Origin: an uncultured Eubacterium sp.
GTDB taxonomy: Bacteria; Bacillota; Clostridia; Lachnospirales; Lachnospiraceae
Assembly (NCBI GenBank): GCA_934322085.1
Contig: CAKRGF010000002.1
Coordinates: 1 to 64,000, forward strand
Direction: 5' to 3'
DNA length: 64,000 bases
The notes under the pieces were generated by a model, which was given only the letters and a program-made list of their open reading frames with translations, searched no databases and was not told the origin of the DNA. The first letter of the stretch is position 1. Each line of letters opens with the position of its first letter. Positions 24,264 through 33,088 of the stretch are shown here, piece after piece. The position numbers were made by a program, and so were the translations under genes.

Positions 24264-25995
24264 GAATTTCCTCGCACTTTTTTCCCTGAGCTGCCATTTG
24301 ATTGGCACCGTTCTGGCTCATTCCAACGCCATGTCCATAGCCGCCACCGGTAATAATATAGGAATCTCCCTTTTTTTCTATTGTAAAATATCCACTTGGC
24401 AGACAACTAAGACCTGACACTTCTTTTTTATCTTTTCTGAGATAAATAAGTTTTTCGCCACCAAACAAATTTCTTATATTATATTCCGTGTAAATCCGCA
24501 GTGTGTTTTTACTCCCCGTAATTTGCGCCATCACTGCGACACCACTTTTTCCTCTTTCCAGAATTTCTACTTTTTTGATTTCTCCTAACTCTGTCTGTCC
24601 GGTACTGAAAAATGTTCCATCCTTTTGTTTTGTCTGAATCTGTGTCGGATTTTTTTCATACCGGCTTTTTATCTTTTCGGAAATAAATTGCTGTAATTGT
24701 TTCTGGGATACAGTTGTCCGCCAGCGATACCAGGAAGAATCCTTATCATAAGTTTTTGGCTCTTCTTTCAAAAACTTAGAAAAATCCTGTTCTTTCTGCA
24801 AATTCATTGTTTTTCTACTATCTCCTAACAACACGCACGGCATAAGATAACTTCTGTCTTTTTTCGCAAACCATACCTCCTTAATCCCAGAAGAAATGCC
24901 TGCAGAAACAGAATAAAAATAAGTTTCTGCCACTTGGTTTTCTGCAAAAACAATCTGCCCTTTTGTTTCATGAACCGCTGCGATGGACGCAGCATCCTCA
25001 CGCAGATTGTTATACACCTGGAATGCCACACTGTCGTCGACATGCGCTCCTAAAGCTGCCAGCCTTTTTCCAGCCATCTGCTTGATGGCATAACTTCTGG
25101 CACATACCGCCTGTGCTTTTAATGCCTCTTTTTGATATTCCGTTGGCATTTCACTTGGCACAACACTATATAAATATTCTTCTAATGGCAGCTCATTGAT
25201 TATATGTAATGCCTTGTCCACCAAATCAATTTCAAAAATTCCCCGGTACTCCGGATGTCCATACTGTTTATTTACACTCTCCACCCGGATTTTACCACCC
25301 GAATCCGGTATCACCACGATATGTTCCCTCACGTTTTGTGCCGTCAGTTTTTGCTTTTCTGATGCATCAAAATGTGTCTTCTTCTTTCCTGCAGCCACGG
25401 TATACCCGGTTGTTCCTGAAAGCGTAACACTTGAGAAATCATAACTGTGATTTTTGTCATTTTGTAAAATCACACGAATATTAGCCGTTTTCTCTTTCTG
25501 TTCATATAGCAGCACCGCACAGATTTTTCCAGATGCCGCAACATATTTCGCACCCAGTTCTCCTACCGATAATTCATTTTCATCACCTGGAGTTACTGTG
25601 CCGTCATTTTTTAGATGATAAACACAAAAATCCTTATCGAGTGGAACCTCACCATAATTTTCAATCTGCAATTTTTTGTCCATAATACGCAGAATTTTCC
25701 CTTGAATCATATCTGGCTTTTTTCGGATTTTCACAACTTTTCCCTGTTCTTCAATCAAGTCTGCCACTCCGCTTATTTTCTCTTTGGAAACAGCAGAACG
25801 AAGCTGCCACGTTTTTTTCTGTCCGTGCCAGAGTCCTTTAACTTTCTGTTGTTTTACGTCGGTTATGTACACATTGCGATACTCTTTTTTTGTTTTTACC
25901 ACGCGACTCTCCCGAAAGGACTGAAACAGCCACAATCCGGCCATACAAAAAAACACAAGAAAAAATACAACAATTACTCTGCCTGTCCTTCTCAA
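24214..25995 (-). CDS. SpoIID/LytB-domain protein, membrane-anchored
   Basis: About 593 aa. An N-terminal membrane anchor (VIVVFFLVFFCMAGLWLF) is followed by about 220 residues of beta-rich sequence. The SpoIID domain then runs from about 240 to the end: LPLEEYLYSVVPSEMPTEYQKEALKAQAVCARSYA and the closing GGGYGHGVGMSQNGANQMA with conserved Glu and His. Such proteins cleave peptidoglycan glycan strands lacking stem peptides. The TTG at 25995 is the best start, 8 bases after AAAGGGGG. An upstream ATG would overlap the hairpin of the fabH terminator. Confidence 0.87.
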   Translation of the reverse strand: MRRTGRVIVVFFLVFFCMAGLWLFQSFRESRVVKTKKEYRNVYITDVKQQKVKGLWHGQKKTWQLRSAVSKEKISGVADLIEEQGKVVKIRKKPDMIQGKILRIMDKKLQIENYGEVPLDKDFCVYHLKNDGTVTPGDENELSVGELGAKYVAASGKICAVLLYEQKEKTANIRVILQNDKNHSYDFSSVTLSGTTGYTVAAGKKKTHFDASEKQKLTAQNVREHIVVIPDSGGKIRVESVNKQYGHPEYRGIFEIDLVDKALHIINELPLEEYLYSVVPSEMPTEYQKEALKAQAVCARSYAIKQMAGKRLAALGAHVDDSVAFQVYNNLREDAASIAAVHETKGQIVFAENQVAETYFYSVSAGISSGIKEVWFAKKDRSYLMPCVLLGDSRKTMNLQKEQDFSKFLKEEPKTYDKDSSWYRWRTTVSQKQLQQFISEKIKSRYEKNPTQIQTKQKDGTFFSTGQTELGEIKKVEILERGKSGVAVMAQITGSKNTLRIYTEYNIRNLFGGEKLIYLRKDKKEVSGLSCLPSGYFTIEKKGDSYIITGGGYGHGVGMSQNGANQMAAQGKKCEEILKFYFSGSILQYQKSV

Positions 25996-26040
25996 AATAA
26001 AAATCCCCCTTTGCATTATAGTTTATGCAAAGAGGGTTTT
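25996..26040 (-). terminator. fabH terminator overlapping the spoIID-like Shine-Dalgarno
   Basis: Minus-strand ACCCTCTTTGCAT (26037-26025) pairs with ATGCAAAGGGGGA (26016-26004), then ATTTTTATT to the TTG start. TATAAT sits in the loop at 26020-26015, with no good -35. Confidence 0.75.
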
Positions 26041-26045
26041 ATATA

Positions 26046-27020
26046 TTACCATTCAATGAGCATTGCGCCCCAAGTTAATCCACCGCCAAAGCCTGATAAA
26101 ATAATTTTATCTCCCCGCTCTAATAAATGATTGCGGTTTAACTCATCCAGTAATATCGGAATACTCGCAGACGATGTATTTCCATAACGGTCAAGATTCA
26201 TCGGAAACTTATCAATGTCCACCTTCAGTCGTTTCGCAATCAGTTCCAAAATTCTGACATTTGCCTGATGCAGTACAAAGAATTTAATGTCATCTACATC
26301 CGTTTCTGTTTTTTTCAAAATCTGCTTCACACAACGTGGCACCATAGTAACGGCAAACCGGAACACTGCCTGACCATCCATGCGGATATAGTCTTTTTTT
26401 CGTTTAGAATTATGAAATGGATTTTGAATTCCACGACCTTTACACGTAAGTACATCACCCTGTGTACCATCTGATCCGGTCACACTGGCAATCAGTCCTC
26501 CTACATTAGAATCATCTTTTTGAACAATCGCAGCCCCTGAGCCATCCCCAAACAAAATGCAGGAACCTCGGTCTGACCAGTCCACCTCTCGAGATAGAGT
26601 CTCAGCACCAGCCACAAGGACCGTTTTTGCCATTCCCATTTCAATATAAGCATACGCCGTATTTAAGGCAAATAAAAATCCGGAACACGCAGCATTAATA
26701 TCAAAGCAGGTTGCCCGTATCGCGCCAATTGCTCCCTGTACCGAACAGGATGTACTTGGCACATACGTATCCGCCGATACTGTGGCTACAATAATCATAT
26801 CTAACTCATCGGCTCCTATCCCTGCATTTTCCAGTGCAGCCTCTGCCGCATGAGCAGCCATATAAGTCGTTCCTTCTTTTCCATTTGAGAGATGTCTTTC
26901 TTTTATACCGGTCCGCTGACGAATCCACTCATCATCTGTATCCACAATGGTTGACAAAAAGTTATTGTCCGCTACTTTTTTTGGAAGGTAGCTGCCGGTT
27001 CCTATAATTCTGACTGACAT
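26046..27020 (-). CDS. fabH: beta-ketoacyl-ACP synthase III
   Basis: 324-aa condensing enzyme that starts fatty-acid synthesis from acyl-CoA and malonyl-ACP. The catalytic triad is visible: Cys in NAACSGFLFALN (near 112), His in LHQANVRILE (near 249) and Asn in YGNTSSASIP (near 279). Full length. It stands apart from other fab genes, with its own promoter and an inverted-repeat candidate operator just upstream. Confidence 0.97.
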   Translation of the reverse strand: MSVRIIGTGSYLPKKVADNNFLSTIVDTDDEWIRQRTGIKERHLSNGKEGTTYMAAHAAEAALENAGIGADELDMIIVATVSADTYVPSTSCSVQGAIGAIRATCFDINAACSGFLFALNTAYAYIEMGMAKTVLVAGAETLSREVDWSDRGSCILFGDGSGAAIVQKDDSNVGGLIASVTGSDGTQGDVLTCKGRGIQNPFHNSKRKKDYIRMDGQAVFRFAVTMVPRCVKQILKKTETDVDDIKFFVLHQANVRILELIAKRLKVDIDKFPMNLDRYGNTSSASIPILLDELNRNHLLERGDKIILSGFGGGLTWGAMLIEW

Positions 27021-27056
27021 AACATTTCCCCTTTATCCTAAATTCAAACATTGTAT

Positions 27057-27106
27057 AGTATAAAGCCTTACTGCGCCACTTGTCAATCGTAGTCATTAAT
27101 ACTACG
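27057..27106 (-). promoter_or_regulatory. fabH promoter with upstream inverted repeat
   Basis: TTGACA (27086-27081), 18 bp, TATACT (27062-27057). Immediately upstream, CGTAGT-N7-ACTACG (27088-27106) forms a 6-bp inverted repeat, and a further GTACTAC follows at 27120. A regulator site is plausible but unidentified. Confidence 0.6.
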
Positions 27107-27142
27107 TGTTAGCATTTTTCGTACTACTTTTTGTCTTATTCA

Positions 27143-27676
27143 TTAAATTATTGTATGAAACCGCTCATAAAAAATACGTTTAAACACCCGGTACGCAACA
27201 TCATAAACAAGCCATCCGATCACACCGGCAGGAATTAACAGTGGGTAAAAAGCGGTCATTTTCTGCATCGCATCTCCAAATAAAAGTTTTGGAAAAAAGA
27301 ATATCATCGGAACATATATCAAAAGGAATATCACAAGCCTTATTACACAGTGAGCCCATTCTTTCGGATTCTTTTTTTGCATCAGTAAAAAAATCCCTTC
27401 TGATAATAGTATGTAAGCAGCAAGTGCAAGATATAAAATCACATGCATCTTATCCGGATTCACGAAAAAGTCCAGTGCTGCACAAACAAAATAAAAAAGG
27501 ATTCCCTCTTTGATTCCAAAGCGAACCACAATAATTCCTAACAGATATGCCGCCAATGCCGTAAAAAACACAGTATTGACAGAAATAACAGTACCAAGCA
27601 CCGTAAAAACCGTGCTCAGTGCTGCGAATACGCCTAATATTGCTATTTTCTTCGTCTTATTTACATGCATGAGCAC
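27143..27676 (-). CDS. integral membrane protein, ECF-S/DUF2232-like
   Basis: About 177 aa with five or six hydrophobic helices and few soluble residues. The layout (AILGVFAALSTVFTVLG..., then GIKEGILFYFVCAALDFFVNP) recalls substrate-binding S components of ECF transporters or DUF2232 proteins, but no specific motif fixes it. The start may be GTG 27676 (GGAGG 6 bases upstream) or ATG 27670. Overlaps the 3' end of the J-domain gene by about 16 bp, so translational coupling is likely. Confidence 0.65.
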   Translation of the reverse strand: MLMHVNKTKKIAILGVFAALSTVFTVLGTVISVNTVFFTALAAYLLGIIVVRFGIKEGILFYFVCAALDFFVNPDKMHVILYLALAAYILLSEGIFLLMQKKNPKEWAHCVIRLVIFLLIYVPMIFFFPKLLFGDAMQKMTAFYPLLIPAGVIGWLVYDVAYRVFKRIFYERFHTII

Positions 27677-28326
27677 AAATCTCCTCCCATACATTCACAA
27701 CAAGAATCTGCAATCCACAAATCACAACAGAGATTGCCGGTTCCGCATGCACTGCCGCCACCATAGCTTCCATAGCCACCGTAACCGCCATAGCCGCCAT
27801 AACCACCGCCAAATGGACTTCCACCAAACGGACTTGCACCGCCTCCGCGCTGCAGCTGCTGATAATACTGCTGGTATTCAGGATTAGAAGGGTCTAACTC
27901 AACTGCCTTTTTGGCATAATCCATCGCAACCACATTATTTCCCAAGCCAAGGTTTGCATACGAACTGAAATAATACCATCTGGCACTTCTGTTTTCCATA
28001 CTATTTAACACGTTAATCGCCTCATTAAAACGACGTGCGCGGATGTAATTCATCGCAGCCATCAGATGCTGGTCTTCTTCGGTATATTCTCCGCCATCAC
28101 CGTAACCGCCATAACTTTGATTTGTCTTACCGGAGCGCTCATTGACAATCTGGTTATAAGCTTCCTGTACTTCGCGGAATTTTTCTTCCGCCCAGTTTTT
28201 CTGCGATTCATCCGAATAGGAATCCGGATGATATTTCCGGCTCAATGTGCGGTATGCCTTTTTAATCTCGCGATCCGTTGCTCCTCTTGTCACTCCTAAT
28301 ACTGAATATGGGTCTCTTGTCATCAT
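27661..28326 (-). CDS. J-domain protein with Gly/Tyr-rich and Cys-rich tail
   Basis: 221 aa. The J domain occupies residues 4-70 with an intact HPD (RKYHPDSY), so it should stimulate a DnaK-type ATPase. TPR-like helices (about 85-160, MNYIRARRFNEAINVLNS... and DYAKKAVELDPSNPEY) follow. A repetitive GGYGGYGG segment leads to a C-terminus with eight cysteines in the last 30 residues (NLCCDLW, SCCECMGGDLCSC). It lacks the DnaJ zinc-finger and C-terminal client domains, so it is not DnaJ itself. Overlaps the upstream DUF5685 gene by 4 bp. Confidence 0.88.
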   Translation of the reverse strand: MMTRDPYSVLGVTRGATDREIKKAYRTLSRKYHPDSYSDESQKNWAEEKFREVQEAYNQIVNERSGKTNQSYGGYGDGGEYTEEDQHLMAAMNYIRARRFNEAINVLNSMENRSARWYYFSSYANLGLGNNVVAMDYAKKAVELDPSNPEYQQYYQQLQRGGGASPFGGSPFGGGYGGYGGYGGYGSYGGGSACGTGNLCCDLWIADSCCECMGGDLCSCM

Positions 28327-29138
28327 TTCCTCCGTTTCTTTTCATCCGTCACCCAGACACCTTCGTATAAAATATTTCTTAAAATCGGTAAATCCTGTTC
28401 CAGTGGTAACTTTTCAAACTCGGCAATTGCCATCCGAAGTGTTCCATCTAGCATTTCTCTTATTGTTTCTTCTAAGTGTTCTTCTCCGATTCGGTTCATA
28501 AACGGATTATAGCATCCTTTTTTTTCATCGTCTGCCAAATCCATAAAGGCATCCATCATATAAATAAATTTACCTAGGTAAAAACCAAAAGCACGTAAAA
28601 TCTCCTGAAAGGCATCCTCTTTCCAAACAAACAATTCTGCCATCAGACTGCCAAACGGTCTCGCTGCCGCATCAATATCCTGACAGTTTTCTTTCTCTAA
28701 TTCCGCGAGTTCTTTTAATGCTTTTTCAATTGTCTCAGCTTGTCTTTTATACTTTTTTTCAATCTTTTTCTTTTTTGCAGCAAATACCTTCATGCCAAAA
28801 AAGCCACTTATTTTTCTCTCGTCTTCCCAATCATCTTTTAAGTGATCATACGTCAAAAGAATATTCATGTCCGACGCATAAACCGATACTTCATTCTGTA
28901 TCATATACTGCTTCTTTGCCGGATGAATCAGACAGCGCTTTCTCATTTCTTCCTCTTTTGGTTCATATAAAGAACTCAATAAAATCACAAGAAATGTCAT
29001 ATCATAGGTAAGTGTCATCTGTCCGCGCCTGCCATGGTTTTCCAAAAGTGTATGACACAGTCCGCAGTAATATCCTTTGTATCTGGCAAATTCTCTTATC
29101 TTTAATTCCGGTTTATTTGCCGTTACATAACCAAACAT
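28323..29138 (-). CDS. DUF5685 family protein
   Basis: 271-aa soluble, helix-rich protein. The N-terminal MFGYVTANKPELKI and GYYCGLCHTL, with a CxxC, are hallmarks of the family I recall as DUF5685. Conserved Asp-rich stretches (LTYDMTFLVILL, YMMDAFMDLADDEKKGCYNPF) resemble a terpenoid-synthase-like helical fold, but activity is unproven. Followed by the J-domain gene with ATGA overlap. Grouping with the J-domain and zinc-ribbon genes suggests a shared protein-quality or metal-linked role (inference). Confidence 0.8.
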   Translation of the reverse strand: MFGYVTANKPELKIREFARYKGYYCGLCHTLLENHGRRGQMTLTYDMTFLVILLSSLYEPKEEEMRKRCLIHPAKKQYMIQNEVSVYASDMNILLTYDHLKDDWEDERKISGFFGMKVFAAKKKKIEKKYKRQAETIEKALKELAELEKENCQDIDAAARPFGSLMAELFVWKEDAFQEILRAFGFYLGKFIYMMDAFMDLADDEKKGCYNPFMNRIGEEHLEETIREMLDGTLRMAIAEFEKLPLEQDLPILRNILYEGVWVTDEKKRRK

Positions 29139-29192
29139 CCAGTTTCTCCTATAAACGGTAACAACTCAGACACGTAGGACGTCTCTAACTCA

Positions 29193-29600
29193 TCACGTTT
29201 TCTTAATAAATTCAAACCGGCATTTCGGACACGAAATCGCGATTTTTCCACGCCCCTTTGGCACACGAATGGTCTGGTGGCACTTCGGGCATCGATATAA
29301 CTTTTTCGTTCCACTCCGCTCTTTCATACGAAGTCTGCAAAACTTAAAGTAGTTTTTTACCGGGTTCCAAAATTTCAAAAATTTCTGATTTTCTCTCTGG
29401 CGGTTCACAATATTTCTCGAAAAGCAGCGGAAGAAATAAAGTACGATCACAAGCATACTGACAAGTGCAAATACCGGCGCCGCCACCGTTCTTATGAAAA
29501 TCCGCTGTAACACAAATAATAGTAAATACACGACAAACAAGAAGTTTCCAAACTGATCATTTCCATATCTGCCATACATCATCCGTCGAAACCAATTCAT
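29193..29600 (-). CDS. membrane protein with C-terminal zinc ribbon
   Basis: 135 aa. Two hydrophobic segments (about residues 18-36 and 40-60) are followed by a basic linker. The C-terminal zinc ribbon has YRCPKCHQTIRVP and ISCPKCRFEF, four cysteines as paired CPxC knuckles. The ATG at 29600 has AAAGGA about 9 bases upstream. Ends 54 bp before the DUF5685 gene; probably the first gene of the DUF5685/J-domain cluster. Confidence 0.75.
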   Translation of the reverse strand: MNWFRRMMYGRYGNDQFGNFLFVVYLLLFVLQRIFIRTVAAPVFALVSMLVIVLYFFRCFSRNIVNRQRENQKFLKFWNPVKNYFKFCRLRMKERSGTKKLYRCPKCHQTIRVPKGRGKIAISCPKCRFEFIKKT

Positions 29601-29682
29601 ATCATCACATCCTTTCACCTGTCCCATTGAAAATAAAACATACTAAAGGATACACCTATTTTGTGAACTTACTATGAATCTT

Positions 29683-29907
29683 TTACATATTATTTGCTTT
29701 CTTCCATTTAAAATACTGGATAGTATAAAACAAAGAAATCAAAATCCATACGACAAATAAAATAATAAGTGCGGTGTTAAATACGCCCATGGAACCGGAA
29801 CCAATCAGCAGATTTTTTCCAATAAACAAAATAGCAATAAAGGCAGCACACACCCAGCAGCTTATCATTTCACTCTTACGGTTACGAATCGCACGTGGTT
29901 TACTCAT
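29683..29907 (-). CDS. small two-helix membrane protein
   Basis: 74 aa: basic N-terminus (SKPRAIRNRKSE), two hydrophobic helices (about 15-33 and 41-62) and a short basic tail. No family recognised. The ATG at 29907 is preferred, since the upstream ATG abuts the AAAGG. Lies between the zinc-ribbon gene and the divergent alpha-galactosidase gene. Confidence 0.6.
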   Translation of the reverse strand: MSKPRAIRNRKSEMISCWVCAAFIAILFIGKNLLIGSGSMGVFNTALIILFVVWILISLFYTIQYFKWKKANNM

Positions 29908-29937
29908 AATAATACACATCCTTTACATAAAAATCCA

Positions 29938-29966
29938 TTGTTTTGCCCTGAGTAATATCCTATAAT
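29938..29966 (+). promoter_or_regulatory. alpha-galactosidase promoter
   Basis: TTGTTT, 17 bp, TATAAT, 32 bp before the start codon. Confidence 0.65.
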
Positions 29967-29998
29967 AGAATTAAAAAAAAATCAAGGAGCGTTTATCT

Positions 29999-31174
29999 AT
30001 GAACGAAAATATGAGCGAAAACACAAGGGCACTGGGATTTTTACCTCCGCTCGGATGGAATTCTTGGAATACATTTACATGGGACATTAACGAATCCCTT
30101 ATTTTTGAAATTGCAGACTGCATGGTAAAAGATGGCTATAAAGATGCCGGCTATGAATATCTTGTTATCGATGACTGCTGGAGTCTGAAAGAACGCGACG
30201 AAAACGGTCATCTCGTTGCCGACCCTAAAAAATTCCCACACAGCATGAGGGCGGTTGCCGACTACATCCATGACAAGGGATTGAAATTTGGTATGTATTC
30301 CTGCGCCGGCACCCACACCTGTGCCGGATATCCGGGAAGCTTTGAGCATGAATTTGAGGATGCAAAGCAATTTGCGGATTTTGGTGTCGATTACCTCAAA
30401 TACGATTTCTGCTTTAAGCCAAGACATATGTCCGGAGAGCTTCTTTATAAACGGATGAATTTGGCTCTTCGAAATTGTGGACGCCCAATTTTATTTTCTG
30501 CCTGCAACTGGGGTGAGGATAACGTACATAACTGGATTCGCGAATCCGGTGCCCATATGTACCGCTCCACACCGGATATTCAGGACAACTGGGAATCGAT
30601 TCAAAAAATCGCCCTGTCCCAAATTGAAAAAGAAGCGTTCACCGGTTCCTTCTGCCACAATGACATGGACATGCTGGTGGTTGGTATGCACGGTAGCAGT
30701 AACGATGATTTTATCGGTTCCATCGGTGGCTGTACCGACACGCAGTACAAAACCCACTTTGCTCTCTGGGCTATGATGGGTTCCCCTTTGATGATTGGAT
30801 GTGATATCAGAAAAGCCACACAGGAGACAAAAAACATTCTGTTAAACCGTGATTTAATCGCTATTAATCAGGATGTCGAATCTCGTGGAGCTTACCGTGT
30901 CCGCGTCGAGCCTCAATGGTTCCATGAGGATGAAGCCTTTGTACTGGTAAAAGCTTTGTCGAATGGTGATTTGGCAATCGGACTTTTTAATCTCAGTGAC
31001 CAAAATCGTGAATTAACCATTCAATTCTGGGATTTGGGGCTTCCTTATGCTTCCGGCATGGCACTGTCTATGTACGACTGCCACGAGCACAAAGAACTTG
31101 GTACTTTTAAAGAAAGGTTTGCCGTAACGGTGCCATCCTGTGACTGTATGGTCGTTCGTGCAAAATTGGTGTGA
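29999..31174 (+). CDS. alpha-galactosidase, GH27
   Basis: 391-aa glycoside hydrolase releasing terminal alpha-galactose. The GH27 signature LGWNSWNTFTWDI is at the N-terminus, followed by YLVIDDCWSLKERD. The nucleophile Asp is in DYLKYDFCF (near 140), and the acid/base Asp is expected in RSTPDIQDNW (near 190-195). There is no signal peptide, so it should act on imported oligosaccharides such as melibiose or raffinose. A C-terminal beta-sandwich completes the normal length. AAGGAG precedes the ATG. Confidence 0.95.
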   Translation: MNENMSENTRALGFLPPLGWNSWNTFTWDINESLIFEIADCMVKDGYKDAGYEYLVIDDCWSLKERDENGHLVADPKKFPHSMRAVADYIHDKGLKFGMYSCAGTHTCAGYPGSFEHEFEDAKQFADFGVDYLKYDFCFKPRHMSGELLYKRMNLALRNCGRPILFSACNWGEDNVHNWIRESGAHMYRSTPDIQDNWESIQKIALSQIEKEAFTGSFCHNDMDMLVVGMHGSSNDDFIGSIGGCTDTQYKTHFALWAMMGSPLMIGCDIRKATQETKNILLNRDLIAINQDVESRGAYRVRVEPQWFHEDEAFVLVKALSNGDLAIGLFNLSDQNRELTIQFWDLGLPYASGMALSMYDCHEHKELGTFKERFAVTVPSCDCMVVRAKLV

Positions 31175-31176
31175 GC

Positions 31177-31383
31177 ATGGAATCATCTCGAAACTTATGT
31201 AAAAACTGTGCGAAAAAACTCACCTCCGATGAAAAGGCAATTTACTTAAAATTAGTAGACCGCACGGCTTCCCGTTTTCTCTGCCTGGACTGCCTTGGCG
31301 AAAAAATGGGGTGCGGACGTGAGCCACTTGAAAAAAGAATCCGCTACTATCGTGAAAGCGGCAATTGTGTATTATTCCGCTAA
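31177..31383 (+). CDS. small Cys-rich putative zinc-binding protein
   Basis: About 68 aa with LCKNCAKKL and FLCLDCLGEKMGCG, two CxxC pairs likely to bind one zinc. It begins within a few bases of the alpha-galactosidase stop and has no Shine-Dalgarno of its own, so it is probably translationally coupled. An in-frame GTG at 31171 is an alternative start. Function unknown. Confidence 0.65.
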   Translation: MESSRNLCKNCAKKLTSDEKAIYLKLVDRTASRFLCLDCLGEKMGCGREPLEKRIRYYRESGNCVLFR

Positions 31384-31437
31384 AAAAGGAGTTCCCCCTT
31401 ATTCGTTCATACACGAGGGGTGGAACTCCTTTTTGTT
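31383..31437. terminator. bidirectional terminator between GH27 operon and gpmI
   Basis: AAAAAGGAGTTCC and GGAACTCCTTTTT arms form a perfect 13-bp outer stem with A and T runs at both ends, between two convergent genes. Confidence 0.88.
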
Positions 31438-31451
31438 TTATTAAATCATGA

Positions 31452-32981
31452 TTATTTTTTAATCAACAATGACTTTCCGGTCATCTCAGCCGGCTGTTCC
31501 ATACCCATCATCTCAATCATAGTTGGAACGATGTCTGCCAGACATCCGCCTTCACGAAGTGTATAATCTTCATCGTAATTTACAAGAACGAACGGAACCG
31601 GGTTTGTTGTATGAGCAGTGAATGGTTCGCCATCTTCATCCAGCAGTTTCTCTGCATTTCCGTGGTCGGCACAGATAAACATCTGACCATCCACATCCAA
31701 AATGGCATCCACTGTTTTGCCAACACATTCATCAACTGCCTCAATTGCTTTTATTGCTGCTTCCATAATACCGGTATGTCCTACCATATCCGGATTTGCA
31801 AAGTTTACGATAATGACATCGTATTTACCCGAACGAATCGATTCTACCAAATTGTCACAAACTTCGTAAGCACTCATCTCCGGCTGCATATCAAAGGTAG
31901 CTACCTTTGGAGAGTTTACAAGAATACGGTCTTCTCCTTCAAACTGCTTCTCTTCGCCGCCATTAAAGAAGAATGTAACATGTGCATACTTCTGTGTCTC
32001 AGCCAGACGAAGCTGTTTTTTACCATGTTTTGCCAGATATTCACCAAATGTCATTTTTAATTCTTCCGGTGGGAAGGCAACTAATACATTTGGCATCTCA
32101 GCATCATACTGTGCCATGCAGACAAACGTGAGTGGGAAATATCCGTTTCTTCTCTCGAATCCGGTAAATTCCGGATCTACAAAAGCTCTTGTCAGCTGTC
32201 TTGCACGGTCCGGACGGAAGTTAAAGAAGATTACACTGTCATTTTCATGAATCATACCATTTTTATCAACAACAGTAGGAAGCATAAACTCGTCCGTTAC
32301 ATCATTCGCATACGAATCTTTGATTGCCTGTACCGGGTCATCTGCCTGTACACCTTCACCATATACCAGAGCAGAATATGCTTTTTCCTCACGGTCCCAT
32401 GCATTATCACGGTCCATCGCATAAAAACGTCCGGAAATCGTAGCAACAGAACCAACACCGATTTCTTTAATCTTAGCAACTAATTCTTCCATATACTCGG
32501 CTGCGGATGATGGTGGAACGTCACGTCCGTCAAGGTAAGCATGAACATATACCTTTTCCAGTCCGTTTTTCTTTGCCATTTCCAAAAGGCCGTATAAATG
32601 CTCCATATGGCTGTGCACACCACCCGGTGACAACAGTCCCATCAAATGAAGTGCACTGTCATTTTTTTTGCAGTTTTCCATAGCGGCAACAAGTGCTTTA
32701 TTCTCAAAGAAATCGCCATCCTGAATTGACTTTGAAATTTTAACAAGCATCTGGTATACAATTCTTCCGGCACCCATATTGGTGTGTCCGACTTCAGAAT
32801 TTCCCATCTGTCCGTCCGGCAGACCAACTGCCATACCGCTTGCCTCGCCCTGAACAAAAGGATACTTTGCAATCAACTTATCCATAACCGGCGTTTTTGC
32901 CTGTTTTACTGCATTTCCTTCTGTCTTATCACTTAATCCATATCCATCTAAAATCATTAATACCGTTGGTTTCTTACTCAT
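31452..32981 (-). CDS. gpmI: 2,3-bisphosphoglycerate-independent phosphoglycerate mutase
   Basis: 509-aa Mn-dependent glycolytic mutase interconverting 3- and 2-phosphoglycerate. The alkaline-phosphatase fold N-terminus VLMILDGYGLSD binds metal. The phospho-serine nucleophile is in MGNSEVGHTNMGAGR. HAYLDGRDVPP, the late metal ligands in NFANPDMVGHTG and ICADHGNAE are intact. TTGATT and TATAAT about 60 bp upstream (near 33040-33068) form a good promoter. Confidence 0.98.
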   Translation of the reverse strand: MSKKPTVLMILDGYGLSDKTEGNAVKQAKTPVMDKLIAKYPFVQGEASGMAVGLPDGQMGNSEVGHTNMGAGRIVYQMLVKISKSIQDGDFFENKALVAAMENCKKNDSALHLMGLLSPGGVHSHMEHLYGLLEMAKKNGLEKVYVHAYLDGRDVPPSSAAEYMEELVAKIKEIGVGSVATISGRFYAMDRDNAWDREEKAYSALVYGEGVQADDPVQAIKDSYANDVTDEFMLPTVVDKNGMIHENDSVIFFNFRPDRARQLTRAFVDPEFTGFERRNGYFPLTFVCMAQYDAEMPNVLVAFPPEELKMTFGEYLAKHGKKQLRLAETQKYAHVTFFFNGGEEKQFEGEDRILVNSPKVATFDMQPEMSAYEVCDNLVESIRSGKYDVIIVNFANPDMVGHTGIMEAAIKAIEAVDECVGKTVDAILDVDGQMFICADHGNAEKLLDEDGEPFTAHTTNPVPFVLVNYDEDYTLREGGCLADIVPTMIEMMGMEQPAEMTGKSLLIKK

Positions 32982-33088
32982 ATTTCCTCCGTTCTGAAGT
33001 TCTTTTCACTTCTAACTGTATTTTCCTGCCAACATCCTATTATAATGGAGTTTGCAGTAGAAATCAATGATAACTTGCTTCAATAAAT

